Translations under genes and position numbers: made by a program
Part shown: in pieces, positions 16,658 to 23,981 of the stretch
How the letters are laid out: each line of letters opens with the position of its first letter
Numbering within the stretch: the first letter of the stretch is position 1
Notes under the pieces: model-generated
The model's input: the letters and a program-made list of their open reading frames with translations, nothing else
The model's database searches: none
What the model was told of the DNA's origin: nothing
Origin: Amycolatopsis albispora
GTDB taxonomy: Bacteria > Actinomycetota > Actinomycetes > Mycobacteriales > Pseudonocardiaceae
Assembly (NCBI RefSeq): GCF_003312875.1
Contig: NZ_CP015163.1
Coordinates: forward strand, 1,302,001-1,366,000
Reading direction: 5' to 3'
Length of the DNA stretch: 64,000 bases

Positions 16658-17413
16658 ATGTCGCGCAGCAACCGAAGCAGCAATCCCGTCACGGCCAAGC
16701 GGGGGCTGTCCCCGAACATCGTGGTCACGCTGGTGATCGTGGTGGTGGCGGCGCTGGTGCTGGGCGGCATCCTGCTGTTCGGCGGCAGCGAAGACGGCGA
16801 CAACGGCGGCGCGGGCGACCAGCCCCGCGTGTCCGCGGAGGTGCTGCGCAAGCCGGACAGCCACACGCTGATCGAGGCGCCGGACGGCAAGGTCACCCTG
16901 GTCGAGTTCCTCGACTACCAGTGCCCGGCGTGCGCGTCGTACTACCGCAACATCACCAGCAAGATCGAGCAGGACTACGCCGGGCGGATCACCTTCGTCA
17001 CGCGGAACTTCCCGCTGGAGATGCACCCGCTCGCGGTGCCGGCCGCCGAGGCCGCCGAAGCCGCCGCGCTGCAGGGCAAGTACCGCGAGATGTACCACGC
17101 GCTCTACGACAACTTCCAGCAGTGGGCGGTCAGCCCGGACGGCCAGAACGTCAACAGCGACGCGGCCGCGGCGAAGGCGCTGTTCTCCGGGTACGCCGAG
17201 CAACTCGGCCTGGACATGGCGAAGTACGAGGCCGACCTGGGCTCACCGCAGGTGCGGGCGGCCATCGAGCAGGGCCGCGCCGACGGTCAGCAGGCCGGGG
17301 TGACCAGCACGCCGACGCTGTTCGTCAACGGCATCAAGTTCCAGCCGCAGGGCGACACCTTCGGCGCGGTGGACAAGGAACTGCGTGAGCTGATCGACCG
17401 GGAACTCGGCTGA
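16658..17413 (+). CDS. Membrane-anchored DsbA-like thiol oxidoreductase
   Basis: A 251-residue protein. It has a short basic N-terminus, one membrane helix (about residues 21-42), a linker, then a DsbA-like thioredoxin domain with the active site Cys89-Pro-Ala-Cys92 in YQCPACASYY and the cis-Pro segment GVTSTPTLFVNG. It would introduce disulfides into secreted proteins at the outer face of the membrane. The ATG at 16658 follows a GGAAGG ribosome site. The stop overlaps the VKOR start by one base (TGATG), and VKOR is the expected re-oxidising partner. Confidence 0.92.
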   Translation: MSRSNRSSNPVTAKRGLSPNIVVTLVIVVVAALVLGGILLFGGSEDGDNGGAGDQPRVSAEVLRKPDSHTLIEAPDGKVTLVEFLDYQCPACASYYRNITSKIEQDYAGRITFVTRNFPLEMHPLAVPAAEAAEAAALQGKYREMYHALYDNFQQWAVSPDGQNVNSDAAAAKALFSGYAEQLGLDMAKYEADLGSPQVRAAIEQGRADGQQAGVTSTPTLFVNGIKFQPQGDTFGAVDKELRELIDRELG

Positions 17414-17961
17414 TGGCGGCCCCCGGCCGCCGCGGCCTGGCCTGGCTCTACACCATCGGCGGCGGGATCGGCCTGATCGCCGCGGCCGCGCTCATGCTGG
17501 AGAAGCTGGCCAAGCTCCGCAACCCGGACTACGTGCCGACCTGCTCGCTCAACCCGGTGGTGTCCTGCGGTTCGGTGATGGACAGCAGCCAGGCCGCGGC
17601 GTTCGGCTTCCCGAACCCGCTGCTGGGCATCGCCGCCTTCGCCGTGGTCACCACCACCGGCGTGGTGATGCTGGCCGGGTTCGAACCACCGCGCTGGTAC
17701 CGGATCGGCATGCAGGCCGGGGCCACCTTCGGGGTGCTCTTCGTGCACTGGCTGGTCTTCGCCAGCCTGTACCAGATCCACGCGCTGTGCCCGTACTGCA
17801 TGGTGGTGTGGGCGGTGACCATCCCGATCTTCTGGTACACCACGCTCGACACCGTGCGCAGCCCGCGCCTGTCCCGCTGGCACTCCGCGGTGCTCGCCGC
17901 CTGGTACGCGCTGATCGCCGCGCTCATCCTGCAGGCGTTCTGGGACTACTGGACGTCCTGA
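17413..17961 (+). CDS. Vitamin K epoxide reductase (VKOR) family protein
   Basis: A 182-residue membrane protein with four to five helices. The loop cysteine pair is Cys44 and Cys52, and the active-site CxxC is Cys126-Pro-Tyr-Cys129, as in bacterial VKOR. It re-oxidises the DsbA-like protein and passes electrons to quinone, replacing DsbB, which actinobacteria usually lack. It is translationally coupled to the DsbA gene. The many cysteine-containing secreted proteins further right in the window are plausible clients of this pathway. The 3' end overlaps the convergent MarR gene by 16 bases. Confidence 0.92.
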   Translation: MAAPGRRGLAWLYTIGGGIGLIAAAALMLEKLAKLRNPDYVPTCSLNPVVSCGSVMDSSQAAAFGFPNPLLGIAAFAVVTTTGVVMLAGFEPPRWYRIGMQAGATFGVLFVHWLVFASLYQIHALCPYCMVVWAVTIPIFWYTTLDTVRSPRLSRWHSAVLAAWYALIAALILQAFWDYWTS

Positions 17962-18410
17962 GCCAGCGCGGCCAGCAGCCGGCCGAGCAGGTGCCCGAGC
18001 TGGTCCACCTCGTCGGGGGAAAGCGGGTCGAAGAAGTAGCGGCGCACGGTCGCCACGTGCTCGGGCGCGGCGGCCTCGATGGCCTCGCGACCGGCCTTGG
18101 TCAGCCGGACCATCGAGCCGCGGGCGTCGTCGGGGCAGTCCTCGCGGACCACCAGCCCGCGCTTGGCCATCCGGCTCACCTGGTGGGAGAGGCGGCTGCG
18201 CTCCCAGCCGGCCAGCCTGCCCAGTTCGCGGGCACGCAGCAGCCCGTCCGGTGCTTCGGACAGCGGCGCCAGCAGCGTGTAGTCCGCTGTGGACAGTCCG
18301 GAATCCCGTTCCAGCTGGTGTTCCTGCGCGCTGTGCAACTCCCGCTGCAGGGCGAGATAGGTCTGCCAGACGTGCTGCTCGCGGTCGGTCAGCCAGCGCG
18401 GGGTGGTCAT
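17946..18410 (-). CDS. MarR family transcriptional regulator
   Basis: A 154-residue winged-helix regulator. It has the typical dimerisation helices, the recognition segment WERSRLSHQVSRMAKRGLV and the wing EDCPDDARGSMVRLTKAG. The ATG at 18410 is chosen by homology. It diverges from the luciferase-like monooxygenase gene at 18470 with about 60 bases between them, so it probably controls that gene. The ligand is unknown. Confidence 0.88.
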   Translation of the reverse strand: MTTPRWLTDREQHVWQTYLALQRELHSAQEHQLERDSGLSTADYTLLAPLSEAPDGLLRARELGRLAGWERSRLSHQVSRMAKRGLVVREDCPDDARGSMVRLTKAGREAIEAAAPEHVATVRRYFFDPLSPDEVDQLGHLLGRLLAALAQDVQ

Positions 18411-18469
18411 CGGCTCACCGTAACACGGTTTTGTTGACGCATCATCATCTCCGGCGTACGTTGGGCCGC

Positions 18470-19515
18470 ATGGAATTGGGGATCTACAGCTTCGCCGACC
18501 GCCACCCGGACCGCGCACCGGCGAGCAGGTCCCGGTCTCCCGCGCGCTCAAGAACACCGTCGAGCGGATCAAGCTCGCCGACGAGCTCGGCCTCGGCTTC
18601 TACGGGGTGGGGGAGCACCACCTGGAGAACTACGCCAGCTCCAACCCGGCCACCGTGCTGGCCGCCGCGGCGAGCGTCACCGAGCGGATCACGCTCAGCA
18701 GCGCGGTCACCGTGCTCAGCACCGAGGACCCGGTGCGCGTGTACCAGCAGTTCACCACGCTCGACCAGCTCAGCGAAGGACGCGCGGAACTGCTCGCCGG
18801 GCGTGGTTCGTTCACCGAGTCCTTCCCGCTGTTCGGCGCCGACCTCGCCGACTACGAGGAGCTGTTCGAGGAGAAGCTCGCGCTGCTGCTGCGGCTCGAC
18901 CGCGAAGACCCGATCACCTGGTCGGGCCGGTTCCGGCCGCCGCTGGAGGGCGCGCGGGTGCTGCCGCGGCCGTACGGGCGCCGGCTGCGGATCAGCGTCG
19001 GCACCGGCGGCAATCCGGAGTCCTCGATCCGGGCGGGCCTGCTCGGTCTCCCGGTGGTCTACGCCATCATCGGCGGCCGTCCGGAGCGCTTCGCGCCGCT
19101 GGTGGACCTGTACCGGCGGGCGGGGGAGTCCGGCGGCCACGAGCCGGGTGAGCTGAACGTCACGATGAGCGCCATCGGCCTGATCGCCCGCGAGTCGCAG
19201 GACGCCAAGGAGGCGTTCTACCCGTACTGGCTGGAGACGATGAAGTACGGCGCGCGGGCGCGTGGCTGGCAGGTGCCCACGCGCGGTGAGTACGACGAGT
19301 TCACCCGCGGCGCGCAGTCGATCTTCGCGGGCAGCCCGGACGAGGTGGCCGAGCGGCTGATCTCGGTGGGCAGGCTGGTCGGTGCCGACCGGTACGCGCT
19401 GCAGATGGACTGGGCCGGGGTGCCGCACGCGCGGGTGATGACGGCGATCGAGTTGCTCGGTACCGAGGTGCTGCCGCAGGTCCGCAAGGAACTGGCCAGT
19501 GGTGACGCTGGGTGA
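18470..19515 (+). pseudogene. LLM-class flavin-dependent oxidoreductase broken by a one-base deletion
   Basis: A luciferase-like monooxygenase of about 348 codons if read through. The start at 18470 gives MELGIYSFADRHPD, then the frame is lost. The correct sequence (GEQVPVSRALKN, GFYGVGEHHLENY and onward) continues one frame over and runs to 19515. Adding one C near 18511, which would give HPD-P-RTGEQV, restores the gene. The rest, including the TIM-barrel GRGSFTESFP and SVGTGGNPES segments, is intact. This is either a fresh pseudogene or a sequencing indel. It is divergent from marR. Confidence 0.82.
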
Positions 19516-19660
19516 CGATCCACTTCGGACGGGTCACGCCGGGCCGGTCCCGATTACGCACAACCGGTGATCTCGGCCGGTAACCCCGTCCCGATCTCTG
19601 GCGTTTCCGGCGCGGGCGTGGTTTGGTCTATGCCTTACCTGGCCGGACCACGGAGCTGTG

Positions 19661-20245
19661 ATGGGTGCGCACAAAAAATCCTCCTTGTGGTCCGGCATGT
19701 CCCAGCTCTCCTTCGGCGGCTGGGGCGACTACCAGCAGTGGGCGGATCATGACTTCCAGCCCAAGCCGGTGGACGAGGAGCCGTCACAGCCGGTGACCGC
19801 GGAGGACCCGCCGCCCGCCCCGCCACCACCGCCGCAACCGGCACCCGAGCCCACGCCGCCGCCCGAGCCGGTCGAGCAGGCCGTCGAAGAGGATGACGGC
19901 GACTTCATCCGCGCGCGGCCGTACGTGCGCACCGGCGGCCGCACCAACACCCGGCACGACCTCCGGGTCGAGGTGATGGTGAGCACCAAGCGCGGCGTCC
20001 GGCTGGACCGCACCCGGCTCTCCCGCGACCACCTGCTGATCTGCGAGCTGTGCCGTCATCCGCTGTCGGTCGCCGAACTGGCCACGCACCTGCGCAGCCC
20101 GCTCGGCGCGGCGAGGGTGCTGATCGGCGACGCACTCGACATGGGCCTGCTGGAAATGCGCTCCGACCAGCAGCTGACCGCGAACGGCCGTCCGCCGATG
20201 GACCTGATGTACCGCGTGCTCGAAGGCCTCCACCGGCTGACCTGA
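19661..20245 (+). CDS. DUF742 domain protein (CvnC-like, orphan)
   Basis: A 194-residue protein. The N-terminus is soluble and polar, a Pro-rich linker spans about residues 45-72, and the C-terminal DUF742 domain includes RPYVRTGGRTNTRHDLRVE, EMVSTKRG and a winged-helix-like HPLSVAELATHLRSPLGAARVLIGD. DUF742 proteins normally sit in four-gene conservons with a sensor kinase (CvnA), a roadblock protein (CvnB) and a Ras-like GTPase (CvnD). None of those partners is here. The ATG at 19661 is preferred over the overlapping GTG at 19658 for ribosome-site spacing. Confidence 0.8.
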   Translation: MGAHKKSSLWSGMSQLSFGGWGDYQQWADHDFQPKPVDEEPSQPVTAEDPPPAPPPPPQPAPEPTPPPEPVEQAVEEDDGDFIRARPYVRTGGRTNTRHDLRVEVMVSTKRGVRLDRTRLSRDHLLICELCRHPLSVAELATHLRSPLGAARVLIGDALDMGLLEMRSDQQLTANGRPPMDLMYRVLEGLHRLT

Positions 20246-20248
20246 GGG

Positions 20249-20264
20249 AAATCGCATGCGATTT
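20249..20264. promoter_or_regulatory. Operator 1 of the GntR/aldolase operon
   Basis: A perfect 16-bp palindrome AAATCGCATGCGATTT, 29 bases upstream of the aldolase-like gene and of the typical length for a GntR-family dimer. It is centred exactly 20 bp from a second, similar palindrome, so both lie on the same face of the helix. Confidence 0.65.
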
Positions 20265-20269
20265 CGCTC

Positions 20270-20283
20270 GATCGTATGCGATC
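20270..20283. promoter_or_regulatory. Operator 2 of the GntR/aldolase operon
   Basis: GATCGTATGCGATC, a 14-bp palindrome with one mismatch and the same ATCGNATGCGAT core as operator 1. It ends 9 bases before the ATG at 20293, so a bound repressor would block transcription or ribosome access. Confidence 0.6.
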
Positions 20284-20292
20284 CTGGCGGGC

Positions 20293-21375
20293 ATGCACCT
20301 TCGCGATGATCCGGGCTGGCGCGCGGACACCCGGTTCCTGTCCCACCACGAGCGGCTGTCGGCGGCGGAGTGGCTCGACCGCCTGCGGGAGGCCCCCGGC
20401 CTGGACGCCCTGCCCGACCAGTACAACGAGGGGCCCGGCCTGCGGGAGCTCGAGGCCGAAGTGGCCACGCTGCTCGGCAAGCCGGCCGGCCGGTTCGTGC
20501 TCAAGGGGGTGATCGCGCAGCAGGCGATGCTCCGGGTGTGGACCGAGCGCGGCGGCACGCCGGTGGTCGCGCTGCACAGCCGCAGCCACATCGAACTCGA
20601 CGAGGACGGCGGCTACCAGCGGCTGCACGGCCTGGTGCCGGTGCGGCTGGGCACGTGGAGCCCGTTCACCGTCGCCGACCTCGACGCCGTCGCCGAGCGG
20701 ATCGGCGTGGTCGTGGTCGAGCTGCCGATCCGGCGGGCCGGGCACAAGCTGCCGTCGTGGGCGGAGCTGACCGCCATCTCCGAGTGGTGCCGCGAGCGCG
20801 GTGTCCCACTGCACTTCGACGGCGCCCGGCTGTGGGAGAGCGCGCCGTACTACGGCCGTTCGCTCGCGGAGATCGCGGCGCTGGCGGATTCGGTCTACGT
20901 GTCGCTGTACAAGACCATCGGCGGGCTCGGCGGGTGCGTGCTCGCCGGCGACGAGGAGCCGATCACCAGGACGCGGCCGTGGACCACGCGGCACGGCGGC
21001 AACCTGTACACGGTCTTCCCGTACGTCCTGGCGGCCCGCGCCGGGCTGCGGAAGCACCTGCCGAGAATGGCGGAATACCGGGAACGCGCGCTCGGGCTCG
21101 CCGCCGCGCTGGCCCGCGTCCCCGGCGTGCGTGTCGCGCCGGAACCACCGCACACCAACGCTTTCCAGGTGTACCTGCCGGGCACGCCCGACCGGCTCAC
21201 CGCGGCGAACCGGAAACTGCTGGAGCGGGAGAACGTCTGGTTGTTCGCCCACTTCACCGAAACGCCGGTTCCCGGCTTGGCCATGGCCGAGGTCGGGACG
21301 GGCAGCTCGACGGCGGCGTTCACCGACAGCGAGGCCGCCGAGCTGGTCGCCCGGCTCGTCGAAGAGGCGCGATGA
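20293..21375 (+). CDS. Threonine aldolase / beta-eliminating lyase family PLP enzyme
   Basis: A 360-residue fold-type I PLP-dependent enzyme. It carries FDGARLWES, where the Asp contacts the pyridine nitrogen, and the Schiff-base lysine Lys207 in SLYKTIGGLGG. The family includes low-specificity L-threonine aldolases and related lyases; the substrate here is unproven. ATG at 20293 lies just after two palindromic operators. The stop overlaps the GntR start as ATGA, so the enzyme and its regulator are one operon. Confidence 0.85.
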   Translation: MHLRDDPGWRADTRFLSHHERLSAAEWLDRLREAPGLDALPDQYNEGPGLRELEAEVATLLGKPAGRFVLKGVIAQQAMLRVWTERGGTPVVALHSRSHIELDEDGGYQRLHGLVPVRLGTWSPFTVADLDAVAERIGVVVVELPIRRAGHKLPSWAELTAISEWCRERGVPLHFDGARLWESAPYYGRSLAEIAALADSVYVSLYKTIGGLGGCVLAGDEEPITRTRPWTTRHGGNLYTVFPYVLAARAGLRKHLPRMAEYRERALGLAAALARVPGVRVAPEPPHTNAFQVYLPGTPDRLTAANRKLLERENVWLFAHFTETPVPGLAMAEVGTGSSTAAFTDSEAAELVARLVEEAR

Positions 21376-21983
21376 ACCGAGCCGAACTCGAAGAACTGCT
21401 GCGGGACCGCATCCTGGCCGCGGAGATCGCGCCGGGGGAGCGGATCAACGAAAGCGCTGTCGCGGCGGAACTCGGCGTCAGCCGCACGCCGGTGCGGGAA
21501 GCCTTGCTGCGCCTGGAAGGCGGTGGCCTGGTCCGCTTCGACCGCGGCCGCGGTTTCCTGGCGGCCCCGCTCAGCGCGGCGGAGGTGCGCGAAACCTATC
21601 CGATCATCGCGCAGCTCGAAGCGCTGGCCGTGTCCACCACCGGACCGGCTTTGCGTGGCCTGGCACCGGAACTCGCCGAACTCAACACCGCGTTCGCCGC
21701 CGCCACCGAAGCCGCGCGGGCGCACGAACTGGACGCCGAGTTCCACCGGACCGTGGTTTCCCGCTGCGGCAACGCCCGGCTGATCGCGTTGATCGGCGGG
21801 CTGTGGCGGAACATCCGCCGGTACGAGCACGTCTACTTCGCCGGTGACCGGGAACGCCGCCGATCGGCCGCCGAGCACGCGGCGATCGTCGACGCGGTGG
21901 CCGCCGGTGACGCCGCGGCCGCCGCGCGGGCCGTCGCGGACAACACCACCGAGTCGATGCACCTCCTCCTCGCTCGTTGGTGA
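21372..21983 (+). CDS. GntR family transcriptional regulator (FadR/FCD type)
   Basis: A 203-residue regulator. The N-terminal winged helix includes GERINESAVAAELGVSRTPVREALLRLEGGGLV, with the classic RTPVREAL recognition helix. The C-terminal FCD domain has the metal/ligand-binding Asp and His residues (DAEFHRTVV, AEHAAIVDAV). It most likely senses a small organic acid or amino-acid derivative and represses its own operon through the palindromes at 20249-20283. Confidence 0.9.
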   Translation: MNRAELEELLRDRILAAEIAPGERINESAVAAELGVSRTPVREALLRLEGGGLVRFDRGRGFLAAPLSAAEVRETYPIIAQLEALAVSTTGPALRGLAPELAELNTAFAAATEAARAHELDAEFHRTVVSRCGNARLIALIGGLWRNIRRYEHVYFAGDRERRRSAAEHAAIVDAVAAGDAAAAARAVADNTTESMHLLLARW

Positions 21984-22009
21984 CCGGGGCGCTGAAAGCG
22001 CTTCCCCTG

Positions 22010-22042
22010 ATCGGCCTATTCGAAACTTTCGAATAGGCCGAT
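22010..22042. promoter_or_regulatory. 33-bp perfect palindrome with TCGAAACTTTCGA core
   Basis: The sequence from 22010 to 22042 reads identically on both strands, with 16-base arms around a single central C. Its centre (22020-22032) is TCGAAACTTTCGA, the operator motif shared by the Lpl/GH10 genes. It lies 27 bases after the GntR stop and about 120 bases before the permease gene. It may act both as a distal operator and as a transcription terminator, although no loop or long T-run is present. Confidence 0.6.
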
Positions 22043-22081
22043 CCGTTATTCCCGCTTGTCACAAGGTAGTTGTCCGAATCC

Positions 22082-22137
22082 TTGACGTCCATGAGTGCGG
22101 CGGTTAGTTTTTGGTCGCGATAGTTTCCGATACTTTC
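22082..22137 (+). promoter_or_regulatory. Promoter and tandem operator of the Lpl-type transporter operon
   Basis: TTGACG (22082-22087) and TAGTTT (22105-22110) with 17-base spacing form a vegetative-type promoter. Directly downstream are two adjacent 10-bp repeats, CGATAGTTTC (22118-22127) and CGATACTTTC (22128-22137), that match operator half-sites found before the other genes of this cluster. A repressor bound here would cover the transcription start region. Confidence 0.5.
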
Positions 22138-22162
22138 CGGAAACAGCGTCAAGGAGGACGGC

Positions 22163-23089
22163 GTGACCGCACGAACCGGACCCAGCCGCCGCCAGCGGTT
22201 CGCGCGGGACCGGTTCCTGGTGCTCGCCGCGCTGCCCGGCATCACCCTGCTGGTGGTGTTCCACTACGTGCCGCTGCTCGGCAACGTGATCGCGTTCAAG
22301 GACTACCAGCCCTATCTCGGCATCCTGGAAAGCCCGTGGGTCGGGCTGGACAACTTCGACGTGGTCTTCGGCGGCGACCCGGCTTTCCTCAACGCGCTGA
22401 CCAACACCCTGGTGATCACCCTGCTCCAGGTGGTGGTGGTGTTCCCGGTGCCGATCGCGCTGGCGCTGCTGCTGGACAGCCTGCTCTCCGAGCGGCTCAA
22501 GCGGATCGTGCAGAGCGTGCTCTACCTGCCGCACTTCCTGTCCTGGGTGATCGTGGTGGCGATCTTCCAGCAGATGCTCGGGGATTCGGGGCTGCTCAAC
22601 AGTTTCCTGCGCGAGCACGATCTCGGCACGGTGAACGTGATCGGCTCGCCGGAGCTGTTCAAGGCGCTGATCACCAGCCAGGTGCTGTGGAAGGACGCGG
22701 GCTGGGCCACCATCCTGTTCCTGGCCGCACTGTCGCGAATAGACACCACGCTGTACGAGGCGTCGGCGATGGACGGCGCGGGCCGCTGGCGCCAGCTGTG
22801 GCACGTCACCCTGCCCGGCCTGCGCGGCATCATCGTGCTGCTGCTCATCCTGCGCCTCGGCGACGCGCTGACCGTCGGCTTCGAGCAGATCATCCTGCAA
22901 CAGGCGGCGGTCGGAGCCGAGGCGAGCGAAGTGCTGGACACCTACGTCTACAACAACGGCATTCTCGCGGGCAGCTGGGGGGTGAGCGCGGCGGTCGGCC
23001 TGGTCAAGGGGCTGGTCGGGGTGGCGCTGGTGCTCGGCGCGAACAAGCTGGCGCACCGGTTCGGCGAGCAGGGGGTCTACCAGCGATGA
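22163..23089 (+). CDS. Carbohydrate ABC transporter permease, LplB type
   Basis: A 308-residue inner-membrane permease with six hydrophobic helices and the EAA loop YEASAMDGAGRWRQLWHVTLP, which docks to the ATPase. The start LVVFHYVPLLGNVIAFKDYQP is characteristic of the LplB subgroup that imports complex oligosaccharides. GTG at 22163 follows AAGGAGG. Its stop overlaps the next permease start as ATGA. No ATPase gene is in this operon; the MsiK gene at 50952 could supply it. Confidence 0.9.
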   Translation: MTARTGPSRRQRFARDRFLVLAALPGITLLVVFHYVPLLGNVIAFKDYQPYLGILESPWVGLDNFDVVFGGDPAFLNALTNTLVITLLQVVVVFPVPIALALLLDSLLSERLKRIVQSVLYLPHFLSWVIVVAIFQQMLGDSGLLNSFLREHDLGTVNVIGSPELFKALITSQVLWKDAGWATILFLAALSRIDTTLYEASAMDGAGRWRQLWHVTLPGLRGIIVLLLILRLGDALTVGFEQIILQQAAVGAEASEVLDTYVYNNGILAGSWGVSAAVGLVKGLVGVALVLGANKLAHRFGEQGVYQR

Positions 23090-23961
23090 GCGCGCTCGAA
23101 AAGCCGTCCGTGCTCGCCAGGGCGGTCAAGGCCGTGGTGCTCACGGTGTGCTGCGCGGCGGTGGTGGTGCCCTTCGTCGGCATCGTGTCCACCAGCCTGG
23201 CCACCCGCGAGGACGTGACCAACGCCGGTGGGTTCGTGCTCATCCCGCGCTCGCTCAACTTCGACGCCTACCAGGCCATCCTGTCCGGTGGCGTGGTCAC
23301 CAGGGCGGTGCTGGTGAGCCTCTTCGTGACGGTGGTCGGCACGCTGCTGAGCCTGACCGCGACCACGCTGCTCGCCTACGGGCTGAGCCGCCGCGGGACC
23401 GTGCTGCACCGGCCGTTCCTGCTGCTGGTGCTGATGCCGCTGCTGTTCACCCCCGGCATCATCCCGAGCTACCTGATCGTGAAGAACCTCGGGCTGCTGG
23501 ACAGCTACTGGTCGCTGATCCTGCCGGTGCTGGTGAACGTGTTCAACGTGATCGTGCTGCGCGCGTTCTTCATGGAACTGCCCGGCGAGATCATCGACAG
23601 CGCGCGCGTGGACGGCGCCGGGGACGGGCTGATCCTGTGGCGGATCGTGCTGCCGATGAGCAAGGCGGTGCTCGCGGTGATCGCGTTGTTCTACGCGGTG
23701 GCCTACTGGAACTCGTTCTTCAGCGCCCTGCTCTACCTCAACGACACCGCGAAGTGGCCGCTGCAGCTGGTGCTGCGGACCTACGTGGTCAACCAGTCCC
23801 AGCTCGGGGTGGACCAGCTCGGCGCCGGCGGCGAACTGCCGCCCGCCGAAGCCGTGCAGATGGCCATCCTGGTGCTTTCGATCGTGCCGGTCCTGCTGGT
23901 CTATCCGTTCGTGCAGCGCCATTTCACCAAGGGGGTGCTGATCGGCGCGGTGAAGGGCTGA
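23086..23961 (+). CDS. Carbohydrate ABC transporter permease, LplC type
   Basis: A 291-residue second permease with six helices. The EAA loop is IIDSARVDGAGDGLILWRIVLP and the ending HFTKGVLIGAVKG is typical of the LplC/YtcP subgroup. It pairs with the LplB-type permease with which it overlaps by 4 bases. The binding protein gene follows after 20 bases. Confidence 0.9.
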   Translation: MSALEKPSVLARAVKAVVLTVCCAAVVVPFVGIVSTSLATREDVTNAGGFVLIPRSLNFDAYQAILSGGVVTRAVLVSLFVTVVGTLLSLTATTLLAYGLSRRGTVLHRPFLLLVLMPLLFTPGIIPSYLIVKNLGLLDSYWSLILPVLVNVFNVIVLRAFFMELPGEIIDSARVDGAGDGLILWRIVLPMSKAVLAVIALFYAVAYWNSFFSALLYLNDTAKWPLQLVLRTYVVNQSQLGVDQLGAGGELPPAEAVQMAILVLSIVPVLLVYPFVQRHFTKGVLIGAVKG

Positions 23962-23981
23962 ACCCACCGAAGGAGAATCCG

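Noticed and set aside
21993-22006. TGAAAGCGCTTCCC resembling a CebR box upstream of the Lpl-type operon
   Set aside because: It has the GAAGCGCTTC-like centre but lacks both TGGGA/TCCCA arms, and a better set of operators of another type is present for this operon.
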